From SIG673 sp045638685 (GTDB lineage Bacteria; Bacillota; Clostridia; Oscillospirales; CAG-272), in assembly GCA_045638685.1 (NCBI GenBank), contig JAZUBT010000024.1, positions 1-55,979 of the forward strand: a stretch of 55,979 nt of DNA. Direction: 5' to 3'. Positions 52,642-55,979 of the stretch are shown here, in pieces. Below the pieces are notes generated by a model. That model saw only the letters and a list, made by a program, of their open reading frames with translations. It searched no databases and was not told the origin of the DNA. Position 1 is the first letter of the stretch. Every line of letters starts with the position of its first letter. Both the position numbers and the translations under genes were made by a program.

Positions 52642-52658
52642 AGGAGTTTCAAAACAAA

Positions 52659-53030
52659 ATGATAAAAATAACAAAAAAGCAAATTTCGTCTTTTATAGGC
52701 TTAACAAAAGCAATAGTTAGCATACTTGATGATAAACAGGCAGAAAGCATTACTGTAATCAACGTTGAAAAACAGACGTCTCTTTGCAGATATTTCGTTA
52801 TAGTTAGCGGTATGTCCCGCACACACGTAAACGCTCTTGCAGATGACCTTGACGATACTCTTACAGACGTCGGATGTCCTCCGCTCCATAAGGAGACAGC
52901 CGAAGGCTGGTGCGTTCAGGACTACGGCTCGGTTATCGTCCACATCTTCGACAGACAAAGCCGCGAGTTCTACAACCTCGAAAAGCTTTGGAGAGACGGA
53001 AAGGTTATAGACGTTAGCGAGCTTATATAA
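52659..53030 (+). CDS. rsfS: Ribosomal silencing factor RsfS
   Basis: The 123-residue RsfS/Iojap protein has the core pattern SLCRYFVIVSGMSRTHV, a GWCVQDYGSVIVHIF segment and a terminal YNLEKLWRDG. It binds L14 on the 50S subunit and blocks subunit joining in starvation. AAAGGAG precedes the ATG. It is the last gene of the nadD-yqeK-rsfS unit and is followed by a terminator. Confidence 0.96.
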   Translation: MIKITKKQISSFIGLTKAIVSILDDKQAESITVINVEKQTSLCRYFVIVSGMSRTHVNALADDLDDTLTDVGCPPLHKETAEGWCVQDYGSVIVHIFDRQSREFYNLEKLWRDGKVIDVSELI

Positions 53031-53040
53031 CAATAATGAG

Positions 53041-53069
53041 GAGTTTTGGTAGCAAAGCTCCTTTTTTTA
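53041..53069 (+). terminator. Intrinsic terminator after rsfS
   Basis: The arms GGAGTTTTG and CAAAGCTCC (one G-T pair) with a 4-base loop are followed by seven T residues. Confidence 0.82.
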
Positions 53070-53077
53070 TGAAAATA

Positions 53078-53113
53078 TTGACTTTTTGATGGAAATATGA
53101 TAAACTTTATAAT
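53078..53113 (+). promoter_or_regulatory. Promoter of the TIR-protein gene
   Basis: Two overlapping choices exist: TTGACT (53078-53083) with TAAACT (53101-53106) at 17 bases, or TTGATG (53086-53091) with TATAAT (53108-53113) at 16 bases. The gene is therefore independently transcribed. Confidence 0.6.
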
Positions 53114-53155
53114 ATAGACTTTTTAGCAACAAATTTTAATTACGGAGAAAATAAA

Positions 53156-55735
53156 ATGCTACTTAACTGTAAATTCTGCGGCGGCGATCTTGATATAACA
53201 GAGGGAGAAAAAATAACCACCTGTAAATACTGCCGCACAACACAAACTCTGCCTGTTATTAAAGAAGAGCAGTCAAGCAATCTCTTTAATAGAGCAAACG
53301 CTCTTAGACGCAGATGCGATTTTGACAAGGCGGAGGCGGCATTTGAGAAGATAATCGAGGCAGAGGGCACCGAAGCCGAGGCATATTGGGGGCTTGTGCT
53401 CTCTAAATACGGTATTGAGTACGTTGACGACAAGGCAACCGGTAAAATGATACCGACCTGCCACCGCGCGTCCTACGATTCGGTTATCGCCGACGAGGAT
53501 TACAAATCCGCGCTTAAATACGCAGACGGGGAAAGACGCGCTCTTTACGAGGAGCAGGCAAAGGAGATAGACAGAATCCAGAGAGATATTCTTGCCCTTG
53601 CTCAGAACGAGGAAAGCTACGACGTCTTTATCTGTTATAAAGAGACCGACGAAAACGGCAAGAGAACACGCGACAGCGCGACCGCAAACGAGATATATTA
53701 CGAGCTTACAGACGCGGGATTTAAGGTTTTCTATGCTGCCGTAACGCTTGACGGAAAAATCGGAAGCGAGTACGAGCCTATTATCTTTGCCGCGCTTAAT
53801 TCCGCCAAGGTTATGCTTGTAATCGGAAGCAAGCCGGAGTATTTTAACGCCGTTTGGGTTAAGAACGAGTGGTCGAGATTCCTTAAAATAATGAAAAAAG
53901 ACCGAAAAAAGCGTCTTATTCCCTGCTACCGCGACATGGACGCCTACGATCTCCCAGAGGAGTTCGTGCATATTCAAGCACAGAATATGGAAAAAATGGC
54001 TTTTTTAATCGACCTTATTCAAGGTGTTAAAAAGGTAATGGCGAGCTTTGAAAACACGCCCGAGGTTATTGTAAAGGAAAAAGAGACAGTTTTAAAGGAA
54101 ACGGTGGTTAAAGAGCCTATTATAAATCAAACCACAGTCATCACTGATAACGGTTCTTCCGTAGCTTCCGCAGGAGGCTCCAATACAACAGCGCTTCTGC
54201 GCCGTGTCTTTATATTCCTGGAGGACGGAGATTTTAGTAGCGCCGACGAATACTGCGAAAAAGTGCTCGACCTTGATCCCGAGAGCGCAGAAGCCTATCT
54301 CGGAAAGCTTATGGCGGAGCTTAAGGTAAATGCTAGAGAAAGCTTACAGAACTGTGAAAAGTCGTTCGACGACCATACAATCTATAAAAAAATTATCCGT
54401 TTTGGTAGCGAAACGTTAAAAGCAGAGCTTCAAGGCTACATAGACGCTATAAATACCCGCAACGAAAAAAAGCTTTTAGAGAATACATATAACAGAGCCG
54501 TCGCGTTAATGAACACTGCAAAAACAGAAAAAGAATTAGCCGAAGCATTAAGACTCCTTGAAGCTTTAGGCGAATACAAGGATGCAGTCTCTCTTGCGGA
54601 AAAGCTTCGCGGGAGTGTCGTTGAATTTAAACGTGTCGAGAAATACTGTGATGCACTTTTTTTACAGCTAAAGGACGTCCAACGCAACGGAGCCGAATAC
54701 GAGAAGAAAAAGGGGCAGCTTTCCCTATCTTTGGTAGCTCTTAGCACTGAGATTAATAATCTCACCGCATTAAAAAACAACTGGCATATTTTAGAAAAAG
54801 AAACTGTAAACGCAAACAACGAGCTTGCGGAAATGAAAAACAAAATCGAAAGACTTAACGCCGAAAGAAATTCGTTAGGATTTTTTGCCGGAAAGCGCAA
54901 AAAGGATTTAGCAAATGAAATCTCTAATTTGGAAGCCGAGATTGCGTCAAAAACAAACAGGATATCAGAGTTTGCAGCTCAGAAGCAGAGCTACAGCTCA
55001 CTTGAAAATGTAAGCCAGGCCCTTGAAACGTTAGTAGCCAAGGAGACGGAGGAAAAGAATGCGCTCTCCGAGTTATCAAAGCTTAGAAGTGCCGATGACA
55101 TTCTTACGGAACTAAACTCTTACGAATACGGCAGAAGACTTTTAAACCTGCATACAATTAAATTTGGCAAATACACGCTGTCCAGCAAAATTGTACCCGA
55201 GGAAATTGAATGGCAGATTCTTGATACACAAAACGGAAAGGCACTCGTAATAAGCAAAAACGGACTTGATTGCCAAAAATTCAACGAAACACGAACAGAC
55301 GTAACGTGGGAGACGTGTTCGCTGCGTCAATGGCTTAATAACGATTTTCTTAACGCGGCATTTACCGATGAAGAAAAGGCAATGATACAGACTGTAACCG
55401 TTACTACCGATAAGCATCCTAACCCAAAGTATTCAACGTATCCTTCAAGGCCGACACAGGATAAGCTGTTTTTACTCAGCGTGGCGGAGGCGAAAGAGCT
55501 TTTCTCATCAAGAGATGACAGAAAATGCGAGCCCTCATCGGTTGCCATTACAAATGGAGCACAATGTGTATCGCCAAACGGAACAGGCTGGTGGTGGCTG
55601 CGGTCGCCGGGCTGGGGACACACCTTCGCTGCCTTTGTTGACTATCAAGGAAATGTCAGCGACGCCGGTAACTACGTAAACCGTGAAAACTGTGCTGTCC
55701 GTCCCGCAATGTGGATTGACATTAATGCCATTTAA
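53156..55735 (+). CDS. Zinc-ribbon/TIR/coiled-coil protein with C-terminal DUF6273-like domain
   Basis: The 859-residue protein has five parts. A CxxC-CxxC zinc ribbon (Cys5, 8, 23, 26) comes first. A TPR-like helical region (35-145) follows. The TIR domain (about 154-290) opens with YDVFICYKETDENG and has Glu238 in VWVKNEWSRF as candidate NADase glutamate. A helical and coiled-coil part spans about 340-690. The C-terminal domain (about 705-859) resembles DUF6273/C-type-lectin-like modules, with LRQWLNNDFLNAAF, WWWLRSPG and a final VRPAMWI. Proteins with the first three parts are frequent in gut Clostridia; a defence or signalling role is plausible but unproven. Promoter and terminator are its own. 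Confidence 0.85.
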   Translation: MLLNCKFCGGDLDITEGEKITTCKYCRTTQTLPVIKEEQSSNLFNRANALRRRCDFDKAEAAFEKIIEAEGTEAEAYWGLVLSKYGIEYVDDKATGKMIPTCHRASYDSVIADEDYKSALKYADGERRALYEEQAKEIDRIQRDILALAQNEESYDVFICYKETDENGKRTRDSATANEIYYELTDAGFKVFYAAVTLDGKIGSEYEPIIFAALNSAKVMLVIGSKPEYFNAVWVKNEWSRFLKIMKKDRKKRLIPCYRDMDAYDLPEEFVHIQAQNMEKMAFLIDLIQGVKKVMASFENTPEVIVKEKETVLKETVVKEPIINQTTVITDNGSSVASAGGSNTTALLRRVFIFLEDGDFSSADEYCEKVLDLDPESAEAYLGKLMAELKVNARESLQNCEKSFDDHTIYKKIIRFGSETLKAELQGYIDAINTRNEKKLLENTYNRAVALMNTAKTEKELAEALRLLEALGEYKDAVSLAEKLRGSVVEFKRVEKYCDALFLQLKDVQRNGAEYEKKKGQLSLSLVALSTEINNLTALKNNWHILEKETVNANNELAEMKNKIERLNAERNSLGFFAGKRKKDLANEISNLEAEIASKTNRISEFAAQKQSYSSLENVSQALETLVAKETEEKNALSELSKLRSADDILTELNSYEYGRRLLNLHTIKFGKYTLSSKIVPEEIEWQILDTQNGKALVISKNGLDCQKFNETRTDVTWETCSLRQWLNNDFLNAAFTDEEKAMIQTVTVTTDKHPNPKYSTYPSRPTQDKLFLLSVAEAKELFSSRDDRKCEPSSVAITNGAQCVSPNGTGWWWLRSPGWGHTFAAFVDYQGNVSDAGNYVNRENCAVRPAMWIDINAI

Positions 55736-55753
55736 AGTAATTTTTAAACATAT

Positions 55754-55787
55754 AAAAATGAGCAGAATCTTCTGCTCATTTTTTATT
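55754..55787 (+). terminator. Intrinsic terminator of the TIR-protein gene
   Basis: The arms ATGAGCAGA and TCTGCTCAT with an ATCT loop, A-run before and six T residues after, lie 20 bases past the stop. Confidence 0.92.
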
Positions 55788-55831
55788 ATAACAGCTTTTG
55801 CAAAAGGTAAACGCTTTTCTCCTTTCGCTAT

Positions 55832-55866
55832 AAAAAACAAAACCTCCGACGCGTGTCGGAGGTTTT
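55832..55866 (-). terminator. Terminator of the rRNA operon
   Basis: A perfect stem AAAACCTCCGAC and GTCGGAGGTTTT (55839-55866) with a GCGT loop is followed on the minus strand by TTTTGTTTTTTA. It lies just 3' of the 5S gene. Confidence 0.92.
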
Positions 55867-55878
55867 CAATATGTGTAA

Positions 55879-55979
55879 GCACGGACCTATTTTTCCGGGC
55901 CGTCGCCAGCCGAGTATTTTTGGCACGAGCCAGCTTAACTACCGTGTTCGGGATGGGAACGGGTGTACCCTGGCCGTTA
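55879..55979 (-). rRNA. rrf: 5S ribosomal RNA, 3' part (cut by the window edge)
   Basis: Read on the minus strand, the sequence contains the conserved 5S core ACCCGTTCCCATCCCGAACA (loop B/C region), GTTAAGC, and the loop E/helix IV region. It ends near 55879 at a GGTCCGTGC strand that would pair with the missing 5' end. About 10-15 bases at the 5' end lie outside the window. A 23S-5S rRNA operon therefore probably approaches from the right, convergent with the TIR gene. Confidence 0.9.

Noticed and set aside
53156..55979. Complete diversity-generating retroelement
   Set aside because: No reverse transcriptase, accessory gene or template repeat is present in the window; only a lectin-like C-terminal domain supports the idea.

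Overview
The window reads as a chromosomal segment of a Gram-positive, low-to-mid GC Clostridia bacterium, probably an uncultured gut member of the Oscillospirales or a related order. This is inferred from several things: AddAB instead of RecBCD, a single-frame sigK, a SpoVB-type flippase, the folate-dependent TrmFO, the serC-serA and infC-rpmI-rplT operons, the plsX/rnc/smc/ftsY and nadD-yqeK-rsfS clusters, and Clostridia-type BspA, DUF4830 and zinc-ribbon/TIR proteins. Sigma-A promoters, strong Shine-Dalgarno sites and U-tailed terminators are easy to see. No tRNA, insertion sequence, CRISPR array or prophage was found.

Layout. Bases 1-384 are the end of a BspA-like repeat protein. Bases 484-3901 are a minus-strand block: a DUF3810 metallopeptidase-like membrane protein, an RluA pseudouridine synthase and prfB. 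Bases 4240-5643 hold a self-contained orphan gene of unknown function with its own promoter and terminator. Bases 5704-8707 carry a Rieske-tailed FAD oxidoreductase, sigK (minus strand) and a SPOUT methyltransferase. Bases 8928-12731 encode an asymmetric heterodimeric ABC exporter. Bases 12915-21002 encode addB, addA and a HAD phosphatase. Bases 21167-26783 carry a Fur-family regulator, a fructuronate-reductase-like SDR, a GH127-like protein, a DUF4830 protein and a SpoVB-like flippase. Bases 26802-29036 (minus strand) carry a degenerate S11 peptidase and a Xer-type recombinase. Bases 29411-33287 carry a sugar nucleotidyltransferase and the serC-serA serine pathway. Bases 33377-34760 are the infC-rpmI-rplT operon with an attenuator-like leader. 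Bases 34945-41463 carry an rRNA methyltransferase, dprA, topA and trmFO. Bases 41532-53030 are a long housekeeping run: plsX, a pseudo-RNase III, rnc, a radical SAM gene, smc, ftsY, rdgB, nadD, yqeK and rsfS. Bases 53156-55735 encode a zinc-ribbon/TIR/coiled-coil/DUF6273-like protein. The right edge is the 3' part of a 5S rRNA gene on the minus strand, with its terminator.

How the genes work together. Housekeeping modules (translation, ribosome maturation, chromosome segregation, recombination, serine and NAD synthesis) alternate with single accessory genes. The most unusual points are these. A catalytically degraded RNase III paralogue with two dsRNA-binding domains sits directly before the true rnc. 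A TIR protein ends in a domain resembling hypervariable C-type-lectin-like domains. Stem-loops recur immediately upstream of Shine-Dalgarno sites. Low-complexity expansions occur inside AddA and DprA, two DNA-processing proteins. Several enzyme homologues have lost hallmark catalytic residues (the S11 peptidase and the GH127-like protein).
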